From Allobosea sp. (lineage in GTDB: Bacteria > Pseudomonadota > Alphaproteobacteria > Rhizobiales > Beijerinckiaceae), in assembly GCF_017308015.1 (NCBI RefSeq), contig NZ_JAFKFW010000007.1:62001-126000 (forward strand): 64,000 nt of DNA, written 5' to 3'. Position 1 is the first letter of the stretch. The number at the start of each line of letters is the position of its first letter. The notes beneath the pieces were generated by a model, which was not told where the DNA came from, did no database searches, and saw only the letters and a program-made list of their open reading frames with translations. Positions 45,129 through 54,443 of the stretch are shown here, in pieces. The position numbers and the translations under genes are program-made.

Positions 45129-46066
45129 CAGGAACGCGCCTCCGTGGCAATGCGCGCCTCGACATCGGCGCGGCGCGGCAGCGGGGCCACCGCGCCATAG
45201 CCCTGCGTCGACAAGGCCGCTGCGACATTGGCATAGGCGCCGGCGGCGAAAGCGTCACCCGTGCGCAGGTATTCGGCGAGGAAGGCGCCATCATAGCAAT
45301 CGCCCGCACCGGTCGCGTCGATCGCATCGACCTTGATCGGCCGGAAACGTTCGCGCCGGACCGGCGTCGCCACCAGCGAGCCTTCATGACCGAGCGTCAG
45401 CGCGACCACCCGCGCACCGAGCCCGAGATAGAAATCGGCAATGGCATCGGGGTTGCTGAGCCCCGTGAGCTGCGTTGCGTCGTCGAAGCCGGGCAGGATG
45501 ATGTCGGCCATGGCGCAGGCGGCATGGATGATGGCCCTGGCGCGCGTCAGCGGCCAGAGCTTCAGGCGCAGGTTGGTGTCGTAGGCGGTCAGAACGCCGG
45601 CCTTGCGGGCGGTATCGAACGCGTCGAACACCGCGTCGCAGGCGCTGGCCGAGATCGCCTGGCTGATGCCGGAGGCCTGGATGATCCGGGCGGAGCGGAT
45701 CAGATCGCGCGGCAGGTCGCGCGAATCGTAGAGGCTCGCGGCCGAGCCGGCACGCAAATAGGAGAAGACATGGCCGGAGGGGCCGTGATCGACGAAATAG
45801 AGCCCCGTCGGCGCGCTCGGATGGGTCGCGACATGCCTGTCGTCGATGCCTTCGCGTTTCCACAGTCCGCGGATCGAATGGCCGGCGTTGTCATCGCCGA
45901 GCGCGCCGAGATAGCCGACAGACATGCCCTGGCGCGCCGCCGCGACCGCGCAGTTCGAGGTGTCGCCGCCATGGCCGAACAGGAAGGCGCCGCTCTCGGC
46001 GCGGGTCGCATTGAATTCGCCGAGCGGTTCGCCCAGGCAAAGCAGATCGAAGCGGCTGTCAGTCAC
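45128..46066 (-). CDS. kdgK: PfkB family sugar kinase, probable 2-keto-3-deoxygluconate kinase
   Basis: This 312-residue ribokinase-fold enzyme opens with LCLGEPLGEFNAT and GGDTSNCAVAAARQG, has AYDTNLRLKLWPL, and ends with the ATP-site signature DATGAGDCYDGAF. The NLRLKLW motif and the size fit KdgK, which phosphorylates 2-keto-3-deoxygluconate for the Entner-Doudoroff branch. Eda is not in the window. It is the first gene of a two-gene operon with the HAD phosphatase. Confidence 0.85.
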   Translation of the reverse strand: MTDSRFDLLCLGEPLGEFNATRAESGAFLFGHGGDTSNCAVAAARQGMSVGYLGALGDDNAGHSIRGLWKREGIDDRHVATHPSAPTGLYFVDHGPSGHVFSYLRAGSAASLYDSRDLPRDLIRSARIIQASGISQAISASACDAVFDAFDTARKAGVLTAYDTNLRLKLWPLTRARAIIHAACAMADIILPGFDDATQLTGLSNPDAIADFYLGLGARVVALTLGHEGSLVATPVRRERFRPIKVDAIDATGAGDCYDGAFLAEYLRTGDAFAAGAYANVAAALSTQGYGAVAPLPRRADVEARIATEARS

Positions 46067-46115
46067 GTTTCAAACCATTCAGATGGCGCGGAACGCCGGG
46101 GAACACGGCCTTCCT

Positions 46116-46170
46116 AGAGCATCGATTGGCAAAGTGAAATCCGCGACGGAGCACGCGCGATGGATTTCGG
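46116..46170. repeat. Degenerate copy of the dispersed repeat
   Basis: AGAGCATCGATTGGCAAAGTG followed by AAATCC, with a later TGGATTTCGG, resembles the element at 4056-4096 but with broken arms. I call it only from partial likeness. Confidence 0.4.
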
Positions 46171-46246
46171 AAAACACAGTCATCCTGGATGGAGCGAGGA
46201 TTCGGATTCCACGCCTGGACCTCGATCGAAAGCACTCAGGAATGGG

Positions 46247-46265
46247 TCCCGGGTCGAGCCCGGGA
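46247..46265. repeat. GC palindrome of an intergenic repeat type
   Basis: TCCCGGG (46247-46253) pairs with CCCGGGA (46259-46265) around TCGAG, in the context GGGTCGAGCCCGGGATGAC. This is a common Rhizobiales intergenic repeat. A related GTCATGCCGG-type fragment appears near 63867. Confidence 0.6.
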
Positions 46266-46324
46266 TGACGCCGAGTTTCCCTGAAAGATCGGCAACGCTG
46301 GCGATGGCGATCCGAAGGCTACGC

Positions 46325-47572
46325 CTACTCCGCCGCTTCCCGCTTCGGAGCCGCGCTGATCAGCCGGTCCGCCAGCTTTACGATCTCCTGTCGCAGGGCC
46401 GCCTGATGGGCGCCCGTGCTTTCGGATCCCCTGCGCAGGGCCGAAATCTCGCCCATGAGCTGGCTTCGATCGGTCCTCGCCTGTGTCAAAGCGCCCTGTA
46501 GTGTCTGAAGTTCGGCCCGCAGCGTCGCGATCTGACCTTCGCGCTCGTTCTCGGCGTTCTGCAAGCTCGTGACTTCCTCTCGGTTCCTCTGCATGGCGGC
46601 CTCCTGATCGCTTTTCGCGGTAGCCAGCGCCTGCTCGAGCGCTCCCAGCGCCTCCTGCGTCGCGGTATGTTCCGCCATTTCCCGCCGGAGCTGCGTTTCG
46701 AACTGCTGTGCCGCCACGCCCGCCGTGCCGGCGCGGGCATCGGCCGCTGCGAGCCCGACCTCTGCCTGTGCGGCCCGCGCATCGAAGGCATCGGCCCGCA
46801 CCCGCTCGCCATCACGCTCGCCCGTCATCGCACGAAGCGCCGCTTCGCTATGGGTCAGACGTTCCTCGGCTGTCGCGAGCTTGCCGGCAAGCTCGTCGCC
46901 TTTGGTTTGCAGCACCATGATGCGGGTTCCATCCTCGACCTGTGCGACCCGCAGCTTTTCGGCAGTGTTCCGGGTCTCGGCCAGTTCGCGCTCGCGTTCC
47001 GCCAACAGGGTCTCGATCCGCCCGACGGTCTCGCGCTCGCGCTCCAGTTCGCCGCTGCGCACCACCAGGTCGGCACCGGTACCCGACAGGGCCGCACGCG
47101 TCTCTTCCAGATTGCGTTCGAGGCTGGCGAGATCGGCGATCCTTTGCGCCAGCGTCGCAGCGGTTTCGCCATGACCGGCTCGCTCGCCCGCCAATGCAGC
47201 CTGCGTGTCGGCGAACTCGCTGCGCGTCTTCGCCAGATCGTCCTCGAGTTTGCCGATCCGGATGTCGCGTTCGCCGAGCTCGCGTTCCAACCGGCCGATC
47301 GTCATGTCGCGCCGGCCGAGTTCCTGCATCGCGCCGGCCTTGGCAGCGAAGCCGCGCTCCGCCTCCTGCTCGACTGAGCGCATGCGCAACGCGAGTTCGG
47401 CGCGCAGATGGTCGCGATCGGCGGCGATTTCAGCGAGTGACAGCGGGAATGCAGCCGCGGCTCGCTTGCGCGCCAACCGGTCGGCCCGCCGCGCCAGCGC
47501 CGGCACGGCTGCAATGGCCAGCAAGGCGGCGCAGAGGAAGCCGAGCGCAAACAGCATGGCGGCTTCGATCAA
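46325..47572 (-). CDS. Membrane-anchored coiled-coil protein
   Basis: This 415-residue protein has one N-terminal helix (about residues 6-25) and then a long charged coiled coil with heptad-like leucines and many repeated ExxLxE units up to about residue 380. The N-terminus MIEAAMLFALGFLCAALLAI fits a family in Rhizobiales that opens the same way, which supports the TTG start at 47572. An ATG at 47557 is the alternative. A structural or partitioning role at the membrane is possible; nothing specific is known. Confidence 0.8.
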   Translation of the reverse strand: MIEAAMLFALGFLCAALLAIAAVPALARRADRLARKRAAAAFPLSLAEIAADRDHLRAELALRMRSVEQEAERGFAAKAGAMQELGRRDMTIGRLERELGERDIRIGKLEDDLAKTRSEFADTQAALAGERAGHGETAATLAQRIADLASLERNLEETRAALSGTGADLVVRSGELERERETVGRIETLLAERERELAETRNTAEKLRVAQVEDGTRIMVLQTKGDELAGKLATAEERLTHSEAALRAMTGERDGERVRADAFDARAAQAEVGLAAADARAGTAGVAAQQFETQLRREMAEHTATQEALGALEQALATAKSDQEAAMQRNREEVTSLQNAENEREGQIATLRAELQTLQGALTQARTDRSQLMGEISALRRGSESTGAHQAALRQEIVKLADRLISAAPKREAAE

Positions 47573-47687
47573 GTCTCAGAACTCCGGACTATGGGCTGAG
47601 ATCGAACCTGCCATGGCGGCGGCGTCATGACCAGAGATCGTCGCCCGAACGTGACGGCGGCGGCCCCCTGGCAAGCGACGGCCCAAA

Positions 47688-48284
47688 CTAGAACGGATTC
47701 CAGGTCGCCTGCGGCGTGAACTTGAGATAGCCGAGATTGACGCCGAGACGCCAGCCGACGCCGGTGCGGATCGGCACCACCGTGATGCCCTCGGCCGTCA
47801 GCGCGGTAAAGCCGAAGCCGCCGATGAAATAGGCCGAGCCGTCTATGCCGGCGAAGCGCTGGTAGAGCGCATCGACCATCGGCAGATTGTAGACGAGCAT
47901 CATCGTGCGGGCGCCCTCGCCGCCGAAGTCGAAGCCGATCGAAGGCCCTTGCCAGAATACGCGGCGGTCGCCGGCATTGCGCGTGTAGAGCTGGCCTTCG
48001 CCGTAGCGCAGGCCGCCGACGAAGGCGCCGGAGGCTTCCTGGCCGAGGACATAGCCGTTCGGCTCACCCCAACGGCGGACCGCTTCCTCGATCGCCAGCG
48101 CAAGGCCGCGCGACACGTTGCCGAAGAACTTGTGCCCGGAGCCGACGAGCTCGTTCTGGCTGAACGACTGCTGGTTCTGGTAGTTCTGAGCCTGCGCGGA
48201 GAGCGGCATTCCGCTCAGGCTCGCGCCGGCCACGGCGAGACCGCCGGTAATCAGGTTGCGGCGGGTCTGGGTCATCAGCGACAT
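47688..48284 (-). CDS. eipA: DUF1134 envelope integrity protein EipA
   Basis: This 198-residue protein begins with a TAT-like MTQTRRNLITGGLAVAGASL signal. It has a DUF1134 domain with QNELVGSGHKFFGNVSRGL and a beta-barrel-like core rich in glycines (GPSIGFDFGGEGAR, YFIGGFGFTAL). In Brucella abortus, EipA is a periplasmic protein needed for envelope integrity. A start at 48275 is also possible. It is transcribed away from the YHS-like gene, across a 286-base shared promoter region. Confidence 0.9.
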   Translation of the reverse strand: MSLMTQTRRNLITGGLAVAGASLSGMPLSAQAQNYQNQQSFSQNELVGSGHKFFGNVSRGLALAIEEAVRRWGEPNGYVLGQEASGAFVGGLRYGEGQLYTRNAGDRRVFWQGPSIGFDFGGEGARTMMLVYNLPMVDALYQRFAGIDGSAYFIGGFGFTALTAEGITVVPIRTGVGWRLGVNLGYLKFTPQATWNPF

Positions 48285-48570
48285 CTCCAGGCAGGGCGCC
48301 AGACGAGGCAGAGCGCCGGGGCGGTTCGATCGTCCGTCCGGCCGGAACCGGTCGCGGCTGCGCGGCAGCCGGCCCGGGATGGGTACGAGACGGGCCGGGG
48401 GGCGGGCCGATCCTGGGCCATCCGCCGCCCGACCGAGCGTCGAAACACGATGCTCGGCGAATGCGAATCAATTCGGTAACGGATTTGATACGCCGCAAAT
48501 CTATCCAAGGCGTGAAGATTCCGGAGAGCCGTTCGGCCCGGGACAGGACCTTCCAAGAGGATTTGATGCG

Positions 48571-49116
48571 ATGAAGGCCGCAACAAGGCAGCGCTGGATC
48601 TCGCTCGCCGCGGGCTTCGTCTCGCTCTCGCCGATCGGACAGACGGCCCTGGCGAGCACCCCGCCGGCCGCGCCCGAGGCGGCGGTGCCCGCCCGCCTTC
48701 CGGCCTTGCCGGACATGCCCTCGCTCGGCGAAGTGATGCAGCGCGATCTTCACACTGGCCTCGCGATCAACGGCTTCGACCCGGTTTCCTATCGGCTCGG
48801 CACGCACCCCGTGGCAGGGCGCGCCGAGCATGAACTGATCCAGGATCGCTTCGTCTGGCGCTTCGCCTCGCAGGCCAATCTCGAAGCCTTTCGCGACGCT
48901 CCGGAAATCTACATGCCAGCCTTCGGCGGCTTCGACCCGACCGGCATCGCCAATGGCGTTGCGGTCGATAGCGACCCCAGCCTGTTCGCGGTGGTCGGCT
49001 CGCGGCTGTTCCTGTTCCGCTCCGCCGACAACCGCCAGCGCTTCCTGCGGGAAACCGGATTGCTGGCCCAGGCCGAACGTCGCTGGAGCACGGTTCTGCG
49101 CTTCGTGGCCCGCTGA
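48571..49116 (+). CDS. Exported YHS-domain-like protein
   Basis: This 181-residue protein has a signal peptide (MKAATRQRWISLAAGFVSLS) and a YHS-like domain with INGFDPVSYRLGTHPVAG and FRDAPEIYMPAFGG. The metal-binding cysteines of some YHS domains are absent. AAGAGG precedes the ATG. YHS proteins are often linked to metal transport. The position beside eipA is only suggestive. Confidence 0.75.
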   Translation: MKAATRQRWISLAAGFVSLSPIGQTALASTPPAAPEAAVPARLPALPDMPSLGEVMQRDLHTGLAINGFDPVSYRLGTHPVAGRAEHELIQDRFVWRFASQANLEAFRDAPEIYMPAFGGFDPTGIANGVAVDSDPSLFAVVGSRLFLFRSADNRQRFLRETGLLAQAERRWSTVLRFVAR

Positions 49117-49127
49117 CCGGCGGCGGC

Positions 49128-49961
49128 TCAGCCGCCGCAATCCCCGGCGATGGCCCGCCGCGCCAAAGCTTCGCTCGATGCCGCCACGAAGGGCGGGTTG
49201 CGGAACTGGCGCTCGCTGCGGCCATAGTCGGGCAAGGCGCCGTCCAGGGTCAGCACGATCCCGCCTGCCGCCGATAGGATGGCATCGCCCGCCGCGATGT
49301 CCCATTCCATCGTCTGGCCGCAGCGGACATGCAGATCGGCCTCGCCCGAGGCGATCATGCCGAACTTCACCGCCGACGAGACCGGGATGCCCCTGCTGCA
49401 GCACATCGCCGCGGCGATGCCGTCGCTGCGCCGGTCGCCATGGAAACGGCTGACCAGCGCGACCGGCCCCTCGCCCGGCAGGTCCCGGACGCCCGTTCGC
49501 CGCGCCTCGCCGAGAAGGGCTCCATCCGGGGCGAAGTCCTGTTCATAGGCATGAGTGCCCGAGAACCAGAGCCGCCCCGTGGCCGGAGCCGCGATCGCGC
49601 CCGCGATCGGCCGACCGTCGCAGACGACCGCGATCGCGACGCAATAGCTGTCGCCGCCGGCGAGAAACTCGCGCGTACCGTCGAGCGGATCGAGCAGAAT
49701 GAAGATGGCGCCAGGCGCGGCATCCTGAGCCGTTTCCTCGCTGACGATCGCAAAGCCGGGCAGCAGACGCGCCAGTGCTTCCTTGGCGGCACGGTCGGCC
49801 GCGAGATCGGCTGAACAAACCGGCGAACCGTCGCTCTTGAGCGTGACATCACGCGCGGCCCGCTTCGCCAGCAGGACGGCGGCGCTGATCGCGGCTGCTT
49901 CAGCAAGTTTACATCCCAGCCCCTCGCGATCGCGCAGGCGGGGATCGTCATGGCCGATCAT
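49128..49961 (-). CDS. cysQ: 3'(2'),5'-bisphosphate nucleotidase CysQ
   Basis: This 277-residue member of the inositol monophosphatase superfamily dephosphorylates PAP, the by-product of sulfate reduction. Metal-site motifs are visible: IVSEET, DPLDGTREF and EWDIAAGDAIL. The ATG at 49961 (MIGHDDPRL) was chosen; the frame upstream looks non-coding. It ends 12 bases after the convergent YHS-like gene. Confidence 0.9.
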   Translation of the reverse strand: MIGHDDPRLRDREGLGCKLAEAAAISAAVLLAKRAARDVTLKSDGSPVCSADLAADRAAKEALARLLPGFAIVSEETAQDAAPGAIFILLDPLDGTREFLAGGDSYCVAIAVVCDGRPIAGAIAAPATGRLWFSGTHAYEQDFAPDGALLGEARRTGVRDLPGEGPVALVSRFHGDRRSDGIAAAMCCSRGIPVSSAVKFGMIASGEADLHVRCGQTMEWDIAAGDAILSAAGGIVLTLDGALPDYGRSERQFRNPPFVAASSEALARRAIAGDCGG

Positions 49962-50086
49962 CGCGGCCCTTCCTTCTCGCAATCGCCCGATATGGCGATT
50001 AACCACATGAAAACCAAGATGGCAGCATATCAAGCGGCAACGACGCCTCAATCCGGCGCATCCCCGTTTCCCAGGACCTCGCCCCC

Positions 50087-50728
50087 ATGACCGACATCTC
50101 GCTCGAGCCGCTCGATCTGGCCGCGCTTCTTTGCAGCCGGGTCTGCCACGACGTGATCAGCCCGGTCGGAGCGATTGTCAACGCTCTCGAGGTTCTGGAG
50201 GAGGACGATCCGTCGATGCGCGATTTCGCGCTGGAACTGATCAAGAAGAGCGCGCGGGCCGCTTCCGCCCGCCTGCAATTCGCCCGCCTCGCCTTCGGTG
50301 CGGCCGGCTCCGCCGGTGCGATGATCGATCTCGGCGATGCCGGCAATGTCGCGAACGGCTTCCTCAACGACGAGAAGCTCTCGCTCGACTGGGAGGCTCC
50401 GCGCGCGCTGCTTCCGAAGAATCAGGTCAAGCTGCTGCTCAACCTGCTGGTGATCGCGACGCAGGCCGTGCCGCGCGGCGGCAAGCTGGTCTCGCGCGCC
50501 ACGGTCGAGGGTGAGCAAGGCACGTTCGAGATCACCGCGACCGGCTCGCATGCCCGGATCCCCGCGCATGTCGAGGAACTCCTGGCCGGTCGCTCGGAGA
50601 CAGGTACGATCGACGCCCATGCCGTCCAGCCGCTCTATACAGGCATGGTCGCTCGCGCCGCCGGGATGGACATCGCCTTCGCCATCGACGGCGATACGGT
50701 GACGATCAAGGCAGCCAGGACAAGCTGA
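50087..50728 (+). CDS. chpT: Histidine phosphotransferase ChpT
   Basis: ChpT relays phosphate from the CckA kinase to CtrA and CpdR, controlling the alphaproteobacterial cell cycle. The 213-residue protein has the DHp-like helix with SRVCHDVISPVGAI, where H21 is the phospho-acceptor, and a degenerate ATPase-like C-terminal half. It lies 109 bases ahead of cheA and about 6 kb from ctrA, its target. A start by ATG at 50087 is clear. Confidence 0.93.
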   Translation: MTDISLEPLDLAALLCSRVCHDVISPVGAIVNALEVLEEDDPSMRDFALELIKKSARAASARLQFARLAFGAAGSAGAMIDLGDAGNVANGFLNDEKLSLDWEAPRALLPKNQVKLLLNLLVIATQAVPRGGKLVSRATVEGEQGTFEITATGSHARIPAHVEELLAGRSETGTIDAHAVQPLYTGMVARAAGMDIAFAIDGDTVTIKAARTS

Positions 50729-50837
50729 ACCACAACGGCCCGAACGGTGGTTACCGGTCGAGATGCGATCTCAACCGATCATAAACCGTTCTGCTGCTTT
50801 AATTCCTGCAGCGTTCCGCGTTGAGTGAAGTTCCTGC

Positions 50838-53465
50838 ATGGACGAGCTGCTGCAAGAGTTCCTGACGGAGACCGGCGAGAATCTCGACACGGTCGACCGG
50901 GAACTCGTTCGCTTTGAACAGGATCCCAACGACCGGGACATCCTGCGGAACATCTTCAGGCTGGTCCACACGGTCAAGGGCACCTGCGGCTTCATCGGCC
51001 TGCCGCGGCTGGAAGCGCTTACGCATGCCGCCGAGTCGGTGATCGGGCAATTCCGTGACGGCGCCACCGTCAAGCCCATAGCCGTCACAGCGATCCTGGA
51101 GACGATCGACCGGATCAAGGACATTCTGGCCGAGCTGGCCGAGAAGGGGCAGGAGCCCGAAGGTAATGACGAGACGCTGATCGGGGAACTGCTCGCTCTG
51201 GCCGAGCACGCCAAAGGTGAGCTCAAGCAGCAGCCTCCTGCTGAATCGTCGCTCGACCCCGTCGCCGCCTATCTCGCGCGCCACGGCCAGCCCGCCCACG
51301 CCCCGGCCAGCGCCGAAGACATCGTCTTCCGCAGTGCCCCCGGCCCGCAGCGCGGGCGCGATGGCCGCATCGAAGGCAGCGAGGCCCCCGCCCCCGCCGA
51401 GGATTCGCAAAACCCGTCCCGCGGCGGCGGCCCGGTCACCCTGCGCGTCAATGTCGACACGATCGAGCATCTGATGACCATGGTCTCGGAGCTCGTGCTG
51501 ACCCGCAACCAGCTCCTCGAGGTCGCGCGGCGGCAGGAGGATGCCGGGCTCAAGGCCCCGCTGCAGCGCCTGTCGCTGATCACCGCCGAACTCCAGGACG
51601 GCGTGATGAAGACGCGGATGCAGCCGGTCGGCAACGCCTGGTCGAAGCTGCCGCGCATCGTGCGCGACCTGAGCGCGGAACTGGGTAAGCGCATCGAGCT
51701 TCTGACCGACGGCGCCGAGACCGAACTCGACCGGCAGATCCTCGACCTGATCAAGGACCCGCTGATCCACATGGTCCGCAACTGCGCCGACCATGCGATC
51801 GAGTTGCCGGCAGACCGGCGCGAGGCCGGCAAGCCCGAGCACGGCACGATCCGGCTAGCCGCCTATCACGAGGGCGGCTCGGTCACGATCTCCATCGCCG
51901 ATGACGGCCGCGGCCTCGATATCGAGCGTATCCGCAGCAAGGCCGTCGCCAAGGGGCTCGCGACCGAGGCCGAACTCGACAAGCTCAGCGACGCGCAGAT
52001 CGGCCGCTTCATCTTCCATGCCGGCTTCTCCACCGCCGACAGCGTCACCGCGGTCTCTGGCCGCGGCGTCGGCATGGATGTCGTCAAGGCCAATGTCGAT
52101 TCGATCGGCGGCACGGTCGATATCGCCAGCCGCCCGGGTCTCGGCACGACCATCACCATCAAGATCCCGCTCACGCTCGCCATCATCTCCGCGCTGATCG
52201 TGGTCGCCGGCGAGGACCGGTACGCCATCCCCCAGATCGCGGTGCGCGAGCTGGTGCGAGCCAAGGCCGGCGACGACAACCGCATCGAAGAGATCAACGG
52301 CGCTCCGGTGCTGCGGCTGCGCGGGCGCCTGCTGCCGATCGTCTCGCTGCCGGGGCTGATGGCCAGCCCCGGCAAGCAGCAGGCCAGGCGCACGGACGGC
52401 GAAGGCTTCATCGTCGTCACCCAGATCGGCGAGCGGCAATTCGGTATCCTCGTCGACAGCGTCTTCCATACCGAGGAAATCGTGGTGAAGCCGATGTCGA
52501 GCAAGCTTCGTCACATCCACCTGTTCTCGGGCAACACCATCCTGGGCGACGGCACCGTCGTCCTCATCGTCGATCCCAACGGCGTCGCCCGCCTGGTCGG
52601 CGCGACGACGTCCGAGGACACGAAGGAGGAATCGCACGAGGAGACGGCGGAGGCGCATCGCGGCGAGCGGATGACCATGCTCGTCTTCAGGGCCGGCACG
52701 GGCAGCCTTCAGGCCCTTCCCCTGTCGCTCGTGACGCGGCTCGAGGAGATCGAGGCCGGCGAGTTCCAGCGCAGCGGCGGCAGGACGCTGCTGCATTATC
52801 GCGAGCGCCTGGTCCCGGTGACACCGGTGGCGGACACGCAACTGCGCTCCGAGGGCATCCAGCCGCTCGTCATCGTCTCGAACGGCGATCTCACCGTGGC
52901 GCTCGCCGTCGAGGCGATCGTCGACATCGTCGAGGAAACCTTCGAGCTGGAGATAGCGTCGGCCGACGCGCGCGGCATCATCGGCTCCGCCATGATCCGT
53001 GGCCGCGCCACGGACATCCTCGATCTCGCCCACTACCTGCCGCTGAACGAGCCCGGCTGGTTTGCGGCCGGGCGCAACGCCGCGCTTCCCGGCCGGATTC
53101 TGCTGGTCGAGCCATCCGACTTCCTGCGCGACATGCTGACTCCGGTACTGAGGGCTTCCGGCCGGATCATCGCGCCGATCGCCGACTTCAGCGAGGCGGC
53201 CCTGACGACGGCAGGCGAACCGATCCTGACCGCATTGCTCGACCTCGACCGCGACGCCGATACCGCCTTTGCCTTCGCTGCCCTGCTGCGCGAACGCGCC
53301 GGGGGCGAGCGCCTGCGCATTCTCGGCCTCACAACCTGCGCCACCCCCGACCTGCACATGCGGGCGGTCCAGGCCGGCCTCGACGACGTCATCGCGAAAT
53401 TCGACCGCCGTGCCCTGCTCAGCGAACTCAACACGGCGGGCGCCGATCTGAGGCATGCCGCATGA
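50838..53465 (+). CDS. cheA: Chemotaxis histidine kinase CheA with C-terminal receiver-like domain
   Basis: This 875-residue kinase shows, in order, an Hpt domain with the phospho-histidine H44 (LVHTVKGTCG), a dimerisation segment, an ATPase domain with LIHMVRNCADHAIE (N box) and DDGRGLD plus GRGVGMD (G boxes), a CheW-like domain, and a C-terminal CheY-like domain (about residues 750-870). In that last domain, the usual acidic pair reads LLVEPSD. The acceptor aspartate may be in LLDLDRD, and a lysine is in IAKFDRR. It passes phosphate to CheY and CheB. Its stop overlaps cheW by four bases. Confidence 0.95.
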   Translation: MDELLQEFLTETGENLDTVDRELVRFEQDPNDRDILRNIFRLVHTVKGTCGFIGLPRLEALTHAAESVIGQFRDGATVKPIAVTAILETIDRIKDILAELAEKGQEPEGNDETLIGELLALAEHAKGELKQQPPAESSLDPVAAYLARHGQPAHAPASAEDIVFRSAPGPQRGRDGRIEGSEAPAPAEDSQNPSRGGGPVTLRVNVDTIEHLMTMVSELVLTRNQLLEVARRQEDAGLKAPLQRLSLITAELQDGVMKTRMQPVGNAWSKLPRIVRDLSAELGKRIELLTDGAETELDRQILDLIKDPLIHMVRNCADHAIELPADRREAGKPEHGTIRLAAYHEGGSVTISIADDGRGLDIERIRSKAVAKGLATEAELDKLSDAQIGRFIFHAGFSTADSVTAVSGRGVGMDVVKANVDSIGGTVDIASRPGLGTTITIKIPLTLAIISALIVVAGEDRYAIPQIAVRELVRAKAGDDNRIEEINGAPVLRLRGRLLPIVSLPGLMASPGKQQARRTDGEGFIVVTQIGERQFGILVDSVFHTEEIVVKPMSSKLRHIHLFSGNTILGDGTVVLIVDPNGVARLVGATTSEDTKEESHEETAEAHRGERMTMLVFRAGTGSLQALPLSLVTRLEEIEAGEFQRSGGRTLLHYRERLVPVTPVADTQLRSEGIQPLVIVSNGDLTVALAVEAIVDIVEETFELEIASADARGIIGSAMIRGRATDILDLAHYLPLNEPGWFAAGRNAALPGRILLVEPSDFLRDMLTPVLRASGRIIAPIADFSEAALTTAGEPILTALLDLDRDADTAFAFAALLRERAGGERLRILGLTTCATPDLHMRAVQAGLDDVIAKFDRRALLSELNTAGADLRHAA

Positions 53466-53965
53466 TGCCGAGCGAACCACAGGCTCCTGCCGCGGCTGCG
53501 TCCGGTTTCGGCGACTCGCTCGACTATGTGACGATCCGCGTCGGCGAACAGCTCCTCGGCCTGCCAATCGGCCGCGTCCAGGATGTCTTCATCGCCAACC
53601 ACATCACGATCGTGCCGCACGCGCCCGACGAAATCGTCGGCCTGATCAACTTGCGCGGCCGCATCGTCACCGCGATCTGCCTGCGCAAGCGGCTCGGGCG
53701 CCCGGTCGAGCTCAGGCTAGACAGCCAGGGCCGCCACGAATTGACGGCAATCGGCATCGACCATGGCGGCGAGGCCTATGCACTCATCGTCGACGCGGTC
53801 GGCGAGGTCATCCGGCTCGACCGGTCCACCTTCGAGCCGCTTCCGGTTCATCTCGATCGCGTCTGGGCGGCGCTGGCGACGGGCATTCATCGCCTGGACG
53901 ACGAATTGCTCGTCGTCCTCGACCTCGACGCCGTCCTCGACCTCGACCTTCGCAGCGCGGCCTGA
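53462..53965 (+). CDS. cheW: Chemotaxis coupling protein CheW
   Basis: This 167-residue adaptor joins CheA to chemoreceptors. It shows a CheW domain with LDYVTIRVGEQLLGLPIGRV and IVGLINLRGRIVTAICLR, the two characteristic strands. It overlaps cheA by four bases and precedes cheY by 30. Confidence 0.95.
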   Translation: MMPSEPQAPAAAASGFGDSLDYVTIRVGEQLLGLPIGRVQDVFIANHITIVPHAPDEIVGLINLRGRIVTAICLRKRLGRPVELRLDSQGRHELTAIGIDHGGEAYALIVDAVGEVIRLDRSTFEPLPVHLDRVWAALATGIHRLDDELLVVLDLDAVLDLDLRSAA

Positions 53966-53995
53966 CAGCAGCGCCACCATTCTGGAGACCTCACC

Positions 53996-54361
53996 ATGAA
54001 ATACTGCCTCGTCGTCGACGACTCAGCGGTGATCCGAAAGGTGGCCCGCCGCATTCTCGAAGGACTGCAGTTCCGCATTGCCGAGGCAGAGGACGGCGCG
54101 CGCGCCATCGACGCCTGCAAGGGCGAGATGCCGGACGCCGTCCTGCTCGACTGGAACATGCCGATCATGGACGGCTACGAATTCCTGCGAACGCTGCGCC
54201 AGATGCCGGGCGGCAAGCGTCCCAAGGTCGTGTTCTGCACCACCGAGAACGATATCGCCCACATCGCCCGCGCCATGCATGCTGGTGCCGACGAATACAT
54301 CATGAAGCCGTTCGACAAGGAGATCGTGGCTTCGAAATTCCATCAGGTCGGATTGCTCTGA
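53996..54361 (+). CDS. cheY: Response regulator CheY
   Basis: This 121-residue single-domain receiver has the acidic pair D8-D9, the phospho-acceptor D52 (LLDWNMP), T82 and K104 (IMKPFD). It is phosphorylated by CheA and acts on the flagellar switch. The gene sits four bases before the start used by one reading of cheB. Confidence 0.96.
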   Translation: MKYCLVVDDSAVIRKVARRILEGLQFRIAEAEDGARAIDACKGEMPDAVLLDWNMPIMDGYEFLRTLRQMPGGKRPKVVFCTTENDIAHIARAMHAGADEYIMKPFDKEIVASKFHQVGLL

Positions 54362-54443
54362 ACGGATGCTCCCCGGTGCGAGCGCGCATCGGGGCCGCTT
54401 CGCCCGGAATACTTTCGCCTCTACCGCCTGCCCAGTGAGAAAC

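Larger units (their letters stand above)
46067..46324. other. 258-base spacer with two repeat elements
   Basis: It holds the worn palindrome copy (46116-46170) and the GC palindrome at 46247-46265. Both flanking genes are on the minus strand, so the promoter of the kdgK operon should start here. Confidence 0.5.
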
